Positions 7,616 to 16,802 are shown, counted from the stretch's first letter. The stretch is DNA of 64,000 bases from JAEXOD01 sp963663265 (GCA_963663265.2 CAXXXM010000002.1:1-64000), one strand, 5' to 3'. Numbers and translations: made by a program. Notes: generated from the sequence alone by a model not told the origin.

Positions 7616-8875
7616 TTATTTTGATAGCCAAACAGTTGGGTTTTGATAGTTTCTATCGTTCCAAATTTCAAAATGTAAAATATTCCCTTCCAAACTTTCA
7701 TTTACTGAACCGATTACAGTTCCTCTTTTTACTCTTTCACCTTCACTAACTGAAACATCACCGACATGACCATAAACGGTTCGATAATCATTTTTATGAG
7801 TAACAATAATAACGCTGCCAAAACCGGGAATCCAATCAATGGCAGAAACTATTCCATCAGCAACAATAGCAACAGAAGAATTTGCCGCAGTCTTTATATC
7901 AATTCCATAATTTAGCGTTACTGTCTTTAATTTTTTATTAATGTTTTCGCCAAATCTTCTTACAATTGTTCCACTTTTAACAGGCCAATTTAATTTACCC
8001 TTTAATGCTGCAAAACTTTCAAACGAATCGTAGTTATAATTTTTGTAGGTTTTTTCGGTTTCAACTTCTTCTTTCTTATCTGTACTCTTTTTGTTAGATT
8101 TTTCTTTTGATAATAACTTTTCTTCTTTTTCTTTAGTTTTTCTAACGCGTTCAGCTTCAATCAATTTAGAAATCATATTACGTATTAATATTTCAGCATT
8201 TCTTTTATCTTCTATTTCAGCATTCAAATGCTTTTTATCTTTTCTCAAATTTTTAATTAAATTGTTCTTTTCAGATTTTTTTTGAGTTAAAAGTTTTTGC
8301 TCGTTATTTTTTTCAATAACAAGTTTTTCTTTTTCTTTTAATTCTGACTTTCTGATTTTTTTTAATGAAATTAATAATTCTTTGTCTTTTCGTAATTTTT
8401 CAACGTTTTCTTTACTTTTTTTTGTAATAAAATTTAAGTATTTAATACGCATTAAGGCTTGGTTAACTGAACCGGCATCAAGCACATATTTCCAAAATTG
8501 ATTACCGTTGTGCTTATACACCCAAACAATGTACTTTGAATAGTTATCAGTTAGTTTTTTTATGTTGGCTTCTGTTTCAGATATGCTTGAATTTATAGAA
8601 TCAATTTGAACTTGCTTTAATCTCTCTTCTCTTCTTAACCCGTTAACAAGTTTACTTAACAATAAATTTTGCCGATTTAATTTATCTAAAGCTTTTAACG
8701 ATTCTCGTTCTGTTTTACTTTTTTGTTTTAATTCGGATTCAAGAGAAGCTATTTCTTCTTTAATATTGGATAATTCATTCCGTTTACTATTAATATCAGT
8801 TTCACTTTGAGAATAAATATTAACAGTACTACAAAAAAAATAAATCTGGAATAATATTAAAGCAAATTTTACCAT
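7616..8875 (-). CDS. EnvC-like murein hydrolase activator (coiled coil plus degenerate M23/LytM domain)
   Basis: Exported protein of 419 aa: a hydrophobic leader (1-22), a long lysine/glutamate-rich coiled coil (about 25-260) and a C-terminal LytM/peptidase M23 domain (about 300-419). Active LytM enzymes have H-x3-D and H-x-H zinc motifs. Here the first His is Asn 322 (NYGID), Asp 326 is kept, the YGH motif is kept (His 370), but the first His of H-x-H is Ile 399 (ILHFEIW). Two catalytic positions are therefore lost, as in EnvC, which activates amidases rather than cutting peptidoglycan. It overlaps the DUF4292 gene by 7 bases; the TPR, DUF4292 and EnvC order is common in Bacteroidota. Confidence 0.88.
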   Translation of the reverse strand: MVKFALILFQIYFFCSTVNIYSQSETDINSKRNELSNIKEEIASLESELKQKSKTERESLKALDKLNRQNLLLSKLVNGLRREERLKQVQIDSINSSISETEANIKKLTDNYSKYIVWVYKHNGNQFWKYVLDAGSVNQALMRIKYLNFITKKSKENVEKLRKDKELLISLKKIRKSELKEKEKLVIEKNNEQKLLTQKKSEKNNLIKNLRKDKKHLNAEIEDKRNAEILIRNMISKLIEAERVRKTKEKEEKLLSKEKSNKKSTDKKEEVETEKTYKNYNYDSFESFAALKGKLNWPVKSGTIVRRFGENINKKLKTVTLNYGIDIKTAANSSVAIVADGIVSAIDWIPGFGSVIIVTHKNDYRTVYGHVGDVSVSEGERVKRGTVIGSVNESLEGNILHFEIWNDRNYQNPTVWLSK

Positions 8876-9657
8876 TCAATTATTTCTACATCTGACGGAA
8901 TACTAACTTTTACTTCGTCAATTTCTTCATTAACAATAATGTTACGATATTCAATTTTTATTTTTTGACCCATTAACTTATTTTCTACCAAAACATTAAA
9001 AGGTAATGGTACATCTTCATACATTTTAAAATCAGAAAAAGTACTTTGAAGAGCTACTGTTTCGGGAAATTTTATAAATCTAAATTGTTTAATAGACAAA
9101 TTTTTTGTACTAATATCATAAATAGCTTTTTCTTTTTTTAAAGAATCTGCATAAATCATGGCATAATTATCATCTTTAATATCATATGATGTCGGTTCAA
9201 GTCTAAGTTTCTCAGTTAAGTTTACTGAACCTGCAAAAGCATCAATTAAATTATCAAAAGATAAATCAACTTTAAAAATTCCCTTAATAACATTTTGACT
9301 AACAGCCCCTTGATAAGATTTGCTATTCATAACATCGTAAAAAACAAAGTCATTTTTAGTAACCAAAATATGAGCCAAGTCAATTCCCCAAGGTCCATAA
9401 ATAGACACTTTAATAGTATCAGGTTTTTTTATTGTAATTTCAAAATTGCCCTTTGCAGTTAATTCTTTACTTTCAATATTAATTACACCGGTACCAACAA
9501 AAGTTTTTATTTTTCTTCTGTTAGCTTCAAGTTTTTTAACAAGTCTATCAGAAGGCAAGATTTGAACTTCAAGTTCCTGAACAGAAGGAGCACAACCCGC
9601 AAAAACTACAATTAATGTAAAAAAAAGAACTGACCACAATATTTTAACATTTCTCAC
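8869..9657 (-). CDS. DUF4292 lipoprotein (LolA/LolB-like fold)
   Basis: Envelope lipoprotein of 262 aa. A signal peptide ends in a lipobox (VVFAGC, Cys near 21), after which the protein is dominated by alternating beta segments, as in the DUF4292 family that resembles lipoprotein carriers. The biochemical role is not established. The start is GTG 9657, overlapping the stop of the upstream TPR gene as GTGA. Its place between a TPR lipoprotein and an EnvC-like activator suggests a role in cell wall or outer membrane upkeep. Confidence 0.82.
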   Translation of the reverse strand: MRNVKILWSVLFFTLIVVFAGCAPSVQELEVQILPSDRLVKKLEANRRKIKTFVGTGVINIESKELTAKGNFEITIKKPDTIKVSIYGPWGIDLAHILVTKNDFVFYDVMNSKSYQGAVSQNVIKGIFKVDLSFDNLIDAFAGSVNLTEKLRLEPTSYDIKDDNYAMIYADSLKKEKAIYDISTKNLSIKQFRFIKFPETVALQSTFSDFKMYEDVPLPFNVLVENKLMGQKIKIEYRNIIVNEEIDEVKVSIPSDVEIIEW

Positions 9658-11462
9658 AAATCACCTTTATCAATTTTTTCTTTCAAATTTTTTATTGAAG
9701 AATCAAGCTCAAAAGCTTTTTTCCAATATTCAACCGCTTTCTTTTTATTCCCCATTTTAGCATAAACATCACCTAAATGATCATGTACAACAGCATTTTT
9801 ACCGTCTCTTTTTAATGATTTTTCAATATACTCTTTTGCCTTTGGATAATCTTTTAACATATAATATATCCAACCAATGGTATCCAAATATGAAGAGTTT
9901 TCAGGCTCTTTTTCAACCGCAATTTGGGACATTGCCAAGCATTTTTCTAAATGCAAACCTCTTTCAGAAAGAGAATATGCATAATTATTTAATAACAAAG
10001 CATCTGTAGAATCAAGTTGAACAGCTTTTTCATAAGCAGCATCACATTTTTCCCAGTCTTCATTTTTATCATAAATCATTCCTAACATTCCAAATACCTG
10101 TGCATTGCTTGAATCAATTTCAACTGCCTTTTTTAGAATAACTAATGCAGAATCAGTTTTGCCTAATTGATTTAGTGAAAAACCGTAGGCAGTAAGAACA
10201 GAAAGTTCATTCCCTCTAATATAATTTGCCTTTTCAAAATAAGGAATTGCTTTTGAATGCTCATTTTTTTGTGAATATGAATAAGCAAGTAATAAGTTTA
10301 TAAAGAAGTTCTCCGGAAAGTTTTTAACTCCGGCTTCCAATTCTGTAATTGCTTCAGCATAAAATCTATTATCAAACATATACCCACATGCACTAACCAA
10401 AACTTGTTCGTTCCAAGCAGCAAGCTGAACAGCACTTTGATAATACTTTACAGCCAATGAATCAGAGTTCTCTTTTGCATAAATCGTAGCCATTAAAACT
10501 TTAACCTGCCATTGTGCCGTATCAGCATCCATAATTAGAAGCATTTCTTTCATATATTGAACCAAACTAGAATCTTCATCAGCCTGATCCATAAAACCGG
10601 ATACAACTCTTAGTTTGTTTTCAAAAGTTATATCATCACTTTTTACTAAAATTAAATAGCTTTTTGCTCCTTCATCCCATTTACCCAATTGAACTAACGA
10701 ATTAGCTTTATATTCAATTAAATTTAGGTCATTAGGAAATAATTCCAAAGTTTCATCTACAAGTGCAATTGCTTCATCAAAATTTTTGCTTTTAATATAG
10801 GCTTCAATTAAAAGTTTTTTTAATTCTAAATTAGTCGGATTTAATTTTACTAACTCCTCAACAGTAGAAATAGTTTTTTCAACATTTCCCATTCTTTCAT
10901 TTAAATCGGCAATTTTAATTAGAACATTCCATTCAGGACCAATTAGTTCAACTACTTTTTCGTAAGTTTTTAATGCTTTTAATGGCTTAGATGGTTCATA
11001 CAATTCTGCAATTGTAAATAATGCTTGATAATTTGTAGAATCCAAAGAAATTATTTTTTCAAAGGTCTCAATTGCCAGCTCAGTTTTACGAGATATTGTG
11101 TATAACTGCCCTTGTAATAAGTAAAAATCTAAATTCGAAGAATCAAGCTCAATAGCTTTATTTATATTTTGAATAGCTGTATTTATTTTATTAAGGCGTA
11201 AAAATTCTTTTGCCATGGCATAATAAATTCCGGCATTTGGGTCTAATTGCAAAGCATCTTGAAAATCAAGAACCGCTTCAGCACTATTCCCCTTAACACT
11301 CTGTATTAATCCATCAATATATGTTCGTATTGCAGCTTTTTTATCAGTTGATTTTATCTCTTGCAGGGCATTAATTAAAGCTTCTTCAAGCTTTTTTGTA
11401 TCAACCGAAGAACAACCATAAATCAAATAAAATAAAGGAATTACAAATAATAGTTTTTTCAT
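9654..11462 (-). CDS. TPR-repeat lipoprotein
   Basis: 602 aa from ATG 11462; a TTG six bases upstream is a less likely start. The signal peptide ends in a lipobox (LIYGC). The remainder is a series of tetratricopeptide repeats of about 34 residues, recognisable by recurring patterns such as A-x4-A-x2-LDSTN and LLNNYAYSLSERG. Such repeats bind other proteins. It is first in the three-gene envelope operon and is probably anchored in the outer membrane facing the periplasm. Confidence 0.87.
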   Translation of the reverse strand: MKKLLFVIPLFYLIYGCSSVDTKKLEEALINALQEIKSTDKKAAIRTYIDGLIQSVKGNSAEAVLDFQDALQLDPNAGIYYAMAKEFLRLNKINTAIQNINKAIELDSSNLDFYLLQGQLYTISRKTELAIETFEKIISLDSTNYQALFTIAELYEPSKPLKALKTYEKVVELIGPEWNVLIKIADLNERMGNVEKTISTVEELVKLNPTNLELKKLLIEAYIKSKNFDEAIALVDETLELFPNDLNLIEYKANSLVQLGKWDEGAKSYLILVKSDDITFENKLRVVSGFMDQADEDSSLVQYMKEMLLIMDADTAQWQVKVLMATIYAKENSDSLAVKYYQSAVQLAAWNEQVLVSACGYMFDNRFYAEAITELEAGVKNFPENFFINLLLAYSYSQKNEHSKAIPYFEKANYIRGNELSVLTAYGFSLNQLGKTDSALVILKKAVEIDSSNAQVFGMLGMIYDKNEDWEKCDAAYEKAVQLDSTDALLLNNYAYSLSERGLHLEKCLAMSQIAVEKEPENSSYLDTIGWIYYMLKDYPKAKEYIEKSLKRDGKNAVVHDHLGDVYAKMGNKKKAVEYWKKAFELDSSIKNLKEKIDKGDL

Positions 11463-11567
11463 AATCAAAATTAATTTAAATTTAAAGATATAATTTCTAA
11501 AATATAATCACAAGGTAAAATACAACTAAAACAGTAAAATGTTTCATTACTAAACAGATTTAACTAT

Positions 11568-12488
11568 ATGGAAACTTTCGACTTAGCAATATCTTTTGTT
11601 TGGGAATATGATGTAGATTTTGTAAACAGAATTGAACAGATATTACAAGCCAAAGGGTTAAAAACATATGTAATAAGAAAACACAACATCGCTGAAACAA
11701 TTGAAAAAGTTGCCGAAAAACGGTTAGCTTTTAATGTTTATCTTGATAGAGCCAGCGATGCGGATGATGAGTTTACTCCACTAACAAAGTTGTTAAGCCG
11801 GAAAAAAACTTATCTAATCAATCCTATTAAAAAAGTTATTAAATATATTAATAAAGCAACAATGCATGGAATTTTGCTTAGAAACAGAGTGCCTGTTCCT
11901 TTTACTTTAATTCTTCCACCTCTTCAAAAAAAAGCCGATTCCTTAATAAGCATTAAAGATATGGAACAGCTTGGGACTCCTTTTGTTGTTAAACCTGCTT
12001 TTTTTACAGGTGGAGGAGAAGGTGTTGTTATTAATGCAACTTCTTTATTTGATGTAATTAATCAGCGACGTAAAATTCCTAATGATAGTTATTTAATTCA
12101 AAAAAGAATATATCCCAAATATTTTGATGGGAAAAGGGCTTGGTTCAGAATTTTATGGGCTTTTGATATACCTATTCCAATGTGGTGGGATGACCAGACT
12201 GATATTTATAGAGTTTTATCTAATGAAGAGATTAAATATTATCATCTTCAAAGATTAAATATTATTACTAAAAAAATCTCTCGTATAAGTAAAATGGATT
12301 ATTTTTCTACTGAAATTGCCGTTTGTGAAGATAATTCTTACTACGTTATTGATTACTTAAACGATCAATGTGATATGCGTTTTCAGTCAAAACACTTTGA
12401 TGGTGTTCCGGATGTTAAAGTTGACGAGTTTATTGAACGGTTATATGTAAAGATTCATTATATCAAAAAAGCATATCATCTTCAATAG
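11568..12488 (+). CDS. ATP-grasp domain protein (RimK-like)
   Basis: 306 aa, resembling RimK/glutathione synthetase-type ATP-grasp enzymes, which join a carboxylate to an amine using ATP. Visible marks are the lysine in TPFVVKPAFFTGGGEGV (Lys 142 and the glycine-rich loop), YLIQKRI near 175, and the metal-site region YVIDYLNDQCDMR near 265. The N-terminal 100 residues form the pre-ATP-grasp part. The substrate is unknown. Its 3' end overlaps the convergent rsgA by 26 bases. Confidence 0.8.
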   Translation: METFDLAISFVWEYDVDFVNRIEQILQAKGLKTYVIRKHNIAETIEKVAEKRLAFNVYLDRASDADDEFTPLTKLLSRKKTYLINPIKKVIKYINKATMHGILLRNRVPVPFTLILPPLQKKADSLISIKDMEQLGTPFVVKPAFFTGGGEGVVINATSLFDVINQRRKIPNDSYLIQKRIYPKYFDGKRAWFRILWAFDIPIPMWWDDQTDIYRVLSNEEIKYYHLQRLNIITKKISRISKMDYFSTEIAVCEDNSYYVIDYLNDQCDMRFQSKHFDGVPDVKVDEFIERLYVKIHYIKKAYHLQ

Positions 12489-13416
12489 TATCAAGCATAT
12501 TTAAATAACTTTCATATCTATCAATCGATATCTTCTCTTCGGTTACTAATTTTTCTATCATGCAACCGGGTTCATGGTTATGTGTGCAAGTATTAAATCT
12601 GCAATCTAAAAAGTAAGGATAAAAATCAGGGAAATAATGCCCCAAGTCTTCTTTTTTTATTCCATATGGGTCAATTTCTCTAATTCCGGGAGTATCAATT
12701 ATAAAAGTTTTAGGTAATACTTCGTACATTCTAACCGATACAGTTGTATGTCTTCCTTTATTATTATAATCGCTCACATCTCCAATCCTTAAATCCAAAT
12801 CAGGAAAAATAGCATTTAATAAAGATGATTTTCCTACTCCGGATTGACCCCAAAATATTGATGTTTTTCCTTTTAGAATTTTGCTTATTTTATCTATATT
12901 TTTGTTCTCTTCAACACTTGTAGTTATTACCGTATAGCCTATTTTTTTATATAATTTTACCCAAGGAGTAATAAAATTTTCATCATCTAAATCTATTTTA
13001 TTAATAACAATAACAGGATTAATTTTGTTAGATTCTGCTACAACCAAAAACCTATCAATCACCCTATTATTAAATCTTGGTTGGTCGCAGCTTGCAATAA
13101 TAAAAAAGTTATCAATATTTGAAGCAACTACTTGTTCTAACCTTTCACCTCTAAAAGTGGAACCCTTTATTTTTGGTGCTTTACGAGAAATATGATTTTT
13201 TCTTTCAGCAATACTTGTTATTACACCGGTATCAACATCACTCATTTCAAAATCCACACTATCGCCAACAGCAACAATATCCAAAACTGACTGTTTATTC
13301 CTTTTGAATTCGTATTCCTTTTTATATCTTCCTCTTAGCGAACATCGAATTTCTTTTTTATCTTCAGTTAAAACATAATAATCTTTGCTTTCAATTCTAA
13401 TAACTTTAGCTTTGAT
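12463..13416 (-). CDS. rsgA: ribosome small subunit GTPase RsgA, probable AUC start
   Basis: GTPase that checks late maturation of the 30S subunit. Counting from codon ATC 13416 (317 codons), an OB-fold is followed by a circularly permuted GTPase (NKID 139-142, GQSGVGKSS 190-198, DTPG 241-244) and a zinc motif (Cys 272, Cys 277, His 279, Cys 285). The only upstream ATG (13482) lies inside the terminator of the preceding gene and would add 22 hydrophobic residues foreign to the family. A perfect AGGAGG (13426-13421) lies four bases before ATC, exactly where homologues have Met (MKAKVIRI). No ATG, GTG or TTG lies between the Shine-Dalgarno sequence and the conserved domain. Confidence 0.9.
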   Translation of the reverse strand: MKAKVIRIESKDYYVLTEDKKEIRCSLRGRYKKEYEFKRNKQSVLDIVAVGDSVDFEMSDVDTGVITSIAERKNHISRKAPKIKGSTFRGERLEQVVASNIDNFFIIASCDQPRFNNRVIDRFLVVAESNKINPVIVINKIDLDDENFITPWVKLYKKIGYTVITTSVEENKNIDKISKILKGKTSIFWGQSGVGKSSLLNAIFPDLDLRIGDVSDYNNKGRHTTVSVRMYEVLPKTFIIDTPGIREIDPYGIKKEDLGHYFPDFYPYFLDCRFNTCTHNHEPGCMIEKLVTEEKISIDRYESYLNMLDTIEDDMLF

Positions 13417-13420
13417 ATTG

Positions 13421-13426
13421 CCTCCT
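13421..13426 (-). promoter_or_regulatory. ribosome binding site that decides the rsgA start
   Basis: AGGAGG on the minus strand, the strongest type of Shine-Dalgarno sequence, ends four bases before codon ATC 13416. It argues that translation begins here rather than at ATG 13482. Confidence 0.7.
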
Positions 13427-13442
13427 AAATTGTTTAAAATAA

Positions 13443-13476
13443 AAAAAAGCGTTTTATAAAATAAAACGCTTTTTTG
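13443..13476 (-). terminator. rho-independent terminator after the PorV-like gene
   Basis: Stem GCGTTTTA (13449-13456) and TAAAACGC (13462-13469) with a 5-base loop, flanked by A and T runs on both sides. It lies 19 bases past the end of the PorV-like gene on the minus strand, and the apparent ATG of rsgA at 13482 falls on its edge. Confidence 0.85.
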
Positions 13477-13494
13477 AATCATTCAATAAAATAA

Positions 13495-14943
13495 TTAAAA
13501 TCTATAAGAAACTGTACATAAAATATTATCATATTGAATTTCTTGTTCATATCTTGAACCGCCGGTAGTGTAGCTATCACCATAATCACTCCACCAGCCA
13601 TGAATGTATGCAACATCAATTGCAACCATCTGTTCAATTAAATAACCAAATCCAAAAGTAAAATATTTTTTATCAAATTTAGATTCATTATCGGCAACAT
13701 AAGGAGATGGCATTAATATAAAACCACCTCTAAATCTTAAATTTTGAGGGATAAAAGAATATTCAGCTCCAATATTTATGTTGGCAACTCCTTTTAAGTC
13801 GCTTGCAATGTTTCTATTATTAGCTGCTTTAGATGTTGCATCTAAACCACTTGTATATTCTGTTTGACCATAATCAATAAAACTTATCTGTCCACTTAAT
13901 AGCAAGTTTTTGAGAATTGGAATAGAACCGCCAATACCAAATTCAAAAGGTGTTGTTACTTCGTATTCAATTTCACTTTCCATAGCCTCAGGTATATATA
14001 CTTTTGAATTACCAAAAACAGCATACGAATCTACAAAGTATTTTTCTTTTATTGTATAAACAGTTGGTAATTTAATATTTAGACCAATTCTTGCTCTGTT
14101 CTCTAAAACATACATCATTCCAAACTGAAAATTATAACCTGATAAATCCCAGTCAATTTGATCAAACAAGTTAAATGTTTCAAAGTCCTTAGTTGAAGCA
14201 TCTCCCGGATTAGTTTCTAAAGAAGCACCATAAACATCATAAATATCATCTTCATAATAATCTTTTGTCTGCTTAAATGTACCGCTTTGAATATTAAAGG
14301 TTAATCCAACAAACAAGTTTCTGGCAACTTCCATTGCTCCGCCAATAGAATACTGGTTAATTGAACCACTTTGAATAATTTCAGCCGATTGATTTAGTTT
14401 CCCCTTAATTAAAGTTTCATCATGCAGCCATGAACCTCCAGAAAACACTCCATAGCTCAATCCTAAATCATAAGTAATATCATCATTTTTGGAAGTCAAA
14501 TCTTGAATCATTGAAGTATTTCCGGAATTATATCCATCGTATTTAATAACTTTATTAAAATTAGCAATTTGGCTATAACCGGCAGCAAAAACTAAACTCC
14601 CCTGTACTGTTGGCAAAGGATAAACAAAACCTATTTGAGATAAGTTTGTTTTTGTTTTATCAAATTTAGTATTGCTATTCATAAACGATGTACTATTAGT
14701 AAAGCTGTTATACTCAATACCTGTACTTAATTCAAATCTTTTTACTAATCCTAATCCGGCAGGATTGTTAACTATTGCCGAAAAATCATCGCTTACACCA
14801 ATATAACTGTTCCCCATTCCAAGTGCTCTTGCACCGGAACCAAGTTGAGTTTCAGCCAATCTAAGTGCATCAGAAACACCCTGTGCATTAATTAATAGGG
14901 GTAAAAAACAAAATAAAGCAAAAACCTTTTTAATTGTAAACAT
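13495..14943 (-). CDS. PorV/FadL-like outer membrane beta-barrel protein
   Basis: 482 aa with a signal peptide (cleavage near Ala 20) followed by the motif region GARALGMGNSYIGVSDDFSAIVNNPAGL (here residues about 36-63), typical of the PorV/UPF0164 branch of FadL-type barrels. The rest is alternating amphipathic strands and ends in the aromatic SYRF expected of an outer membrane barrel. PorV itself hands cargo to the type IX system attachment complex, but many paralogues exist, so I do not name it porV. The start overlaps the preceding lipoprotein stop as TAATG; a terminator follows. Confidence 0.82.
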   Translation of the reverse strand: MFTIKKVFALFCFLPLLINAQGVSDALRLAETQLGSGARALGMGNSYIGVSDDFSAIVNNPAGLGLVKRFELSTGIEYNSFTNSTSFMNSNTKFDKTKTNLSQIGFVYPLPTVQGSLVFAAGYSQIANFNKVIKYDGYNSGNTSMIQDLTSKNDDITYDLGLSYGVFSGGSWLHDETLIKGKLNQSAEIIQSGSINQYSIGGAMEVARNLFVGLTFNIQSGTFKQTKDYYEDDIYDVYGASLETNPGDASTKDFETFNLFDQIDWDLSGYNFQFGMMYVLENRARIGLNIKLPTVYTIKEKYFVDSYAVFGNSKVYIPEAMESEIEYEVTTPFEFGIGGSIPILKNLLLSGQISFIDYGQTEYTSGLDATSKAANNRNIASDLKGVANINIGAEYSFIPQNLRFRGGFILMPSPYVADNESKFDKKYFTFGFGYLIEQMVAIDVAYIHGWWSDYGDSYTTGGSRYEQEIQYDNILCTVSYRF

Positions 14944-15512
14944 TAACGCCTCCCTGAATTATTATTTCTACTTCCGTCATTTCCCCTTGTATTTGACGTT
15001 CCACTTGAATTTGAATTAGTTGTGGTAGTATTAGTACTCTCTTCATTTTTTGTAGGTGGATTTGGTGTCGGTCCTGGATTAGGTATTGGTCTTGGTCCTG
15101 GGCCTGGTAAAGGAGGATAAGGATGAGGACGAGGACCTGGGTCACGGGGCTCATCAACAGTTGTTGTAGTAGTGGTATACTCAACATCGTATTTTACTTC
15201 ATTATATACATTCGTAAAATCAACTTCAAACCACCAAGGCATGTTATAAAAATAAGCTATATCATTATATCTTAATTCTGTTGATTGGTCGGTTGAATCA
15301 GGTTCAATAAAAACTTCTTTTTTTACATAATAATTATAATTTTCCAATTCGTCTGTGGTATGACAGCTTTGGCAGTCGTTTTTATATGTAACCTCAACTA
15401 TTTCAACCATATTGTTGTTGTCTTTATGAACAACATTAGGATGATTGTAAACAGTATAACAGCCACCAACCACGACACTAAAAATTAAAAACAACAATAC
15501 ATTAGTTTTCAT
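14943..15512 (-). CDS. proline-rich lipoprotein with one CxxCH motif
   Basis: Not recognised. 189 aa: signal peptide with lipobox (VVVGGCYT), a 100-residue domain holding CQSCH at about 49-53, a Pro/Gly/Arg-rich stretch (about 115-150) and an Asn/Ser/Thr/Gly tail ending in GRR. CxxCH is the haem c attachment motif, but a single copy in a lipoprotein could equally bind zinc or be chance. AGGAG precedes the ATG. It is two bases from the upstream lipoprotein, with which it shares the same tail style, and is coupled to the PorV-like barrel, so the three probably form one envelope assembly. Confidence 0.7.
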   Translation of the reverse strand: MKTNVLLFLIFSVVVGGCYTVYNHPNVVHKDNNNMVEIVEVTYKNDCQSCHTTDELENYNYYVKKEVFIEPDSTDQSTELRYNDIAYFYNMPWWFEVDFTNVYNEVKYDVEYTTTTTTVDEPRDPGPRPHPYPPLPGPGPRPIPNPGPTPNPPTKNEESTNTTTTNSNSSGTSNTRGNDGSRNNNSGRR

Positions 15513-15514
15513 TA

Positions 15515-16756
15515 TTATCTCCTCCCACGGTTACCACTATTACCACTATTTCTACTTGAACCGCTGTTATTTCCACTACTTCTACTACCCCCATCATTTC
15601 TTACAGGAGGTGGAGTATAATTGTTACGAACAGGCGGTTGAGTATTTTGAACCTGCGGATTATCATTTTTGGTTTCACGCTTTCTATCAGTATTAGTATT
15701 AGTATTTGTGCGTGAAGTTGATCCTGTATTTGTACTTTGACCTGTATATCTTTGATATTCTCTATCGGTTTTATTATTGGTTTTTTTATTATTTGTGTTT
15801 GTGTTTTCTCTCTTTACATAAATAGTTCTTCTTTGACTATCATTAGAATCATTTTTACGTGTTTCAGTTCTATTGTTATTAGTAGTTATTTCTCTATCAT
15901 TCCTATTTTGAGTATCTTTTCTTACATTAATTTTAGTTCTTTCAGTACCTGAATTGTCATTTCTATTATTTGTAACTTCTCTTGTACGAGTAGAAGTTAC
16001 ATCTGTTCTATCAACATTGGTTCTTTTAATTCTATTTGTAGAAATGTTTCTATCATTAAGTATATCACGTTCTCTGCTAACACGTTTATCATCATTTCTG
16101 GTAACAGTACCTTTATCATTTCTATTACGTGTATTAACTATATCTCTACTATTACCCGTAACTTCTTTAATTTCTTTGATTCTTCTGGTTCTTTCACCGG
16201 AATTTCTTCCACCATCATTATTTCTGGTATGACCCGGATGAGTTTTTGTAATAGTTCCACCCGAGTAATAACCGCCACCCCAATAAGGGTTGTAATAGTA
16301 AGGATCGTACCATGGATTATAAAAAGGATCCCAATAAGGATTCCAAAATGGATCCCAATAAGGCGAATAAACTATTGGTCTTGGGTACCACCAGTCCATA
16401 ATAAAACCGTCAAAATAGTATGTAGGAGACCACCATGTTTGAATTCGCCAATAACTATTCCAATTATCCCAAAATGGATCAGCGGCATAACAACTTGCGG
16501 TACCATCAATATAAATATTTGTAACGGTTTTATCTTCAAAACCTTTATATTGTTTTGCCTCAGAATCAACATATTCATCATCATCATAGTAAACAGTATC
16601 GTAAACCACTCCTTCTTCGTCGCTATAAAGGTCGGAATTATTATTATCTGCATAATAATCTTGATACTCTTGCTCATAAGTATCATTAACCGCCATTTGC
16701 GTGTAGCACCCAGTCATTAAAAGACTAAGGGCAAATAAAATCAATATGTTTTTCAT
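15515..16756 (-). CDS. low-complexity lipoprotein (Trp/Tyr/Pro-rich domain, Arg/Asn/Thr-rich tail)
   Basis: Not recognised. 413 aa: lipobox LLMTGC near 17; an acidic Asp/Tyr-rich stretch (about 25-70); a striking segment of repeated W-D-P-F/Y-x-N-P units (about 90-170); then more than 200 residues of Arg, Asn, Thr and Asp, ending in GNRGRR. Composition like this suggests a surface or matrix protein rather than an enzyme. GAGGTG precedes the ATG. It is first of a three-gene operon with another RR-ending lipoprotein and a PorV-like barrel. Confidence 0.7.
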   Translation of the reverse strand: MKNILILFALSLLMTGCYTQMAVNDTYEQEYQDYYADNNNSDLYSDEEGVVYDTVYYDDDEYVDSEAKQYKGFEDKTVTNIYIDGTASCYAADPFWDNWNSYWRIQTWWSPTYYFDGFIMDWWYPRPIVYSPYWDPFWNPYWDPFYNPWYDPYYYNPYWGGGYYSGGTITKTHPGHTRNNDGGRNSGERTRRIKEIKEVTGNSRDIVNTRNRNDKGTVTRNDDKRVSRERDILNDRNISTNRIKRTNVDRTDVTSTRTREVTNNRNDNSGTERTKINVRKDTQNRNDREITTNNNRTETRKNDSNDSQRRTIYVKRENTNTNNKKTNNKTDREYQRYTGQSTNTGSTSRTNTNTNTDRKRETKNDNPQVQNTQPPVRNNYTPPPVRNDGGSRSSGNNSGSSRNSGNSGNRGRR

Positions 16757-16802
16757 TTTACACCTCTAATACTTTTACTATACAAATTGCAAAAATCGTA
16801 CC

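Noticed and set aside
14943..15512. Firm call as cytochrome c
   Set aside because: Only one CxxCH, no distal Met pattern recognised, and the rest is low complexity.
15737..16720. Plus-strand frames of 71-163 codons
   Set aside because: They are antisense shadows of the low-complexity lipoprotein gene; its repetitive codons keep other frames open.
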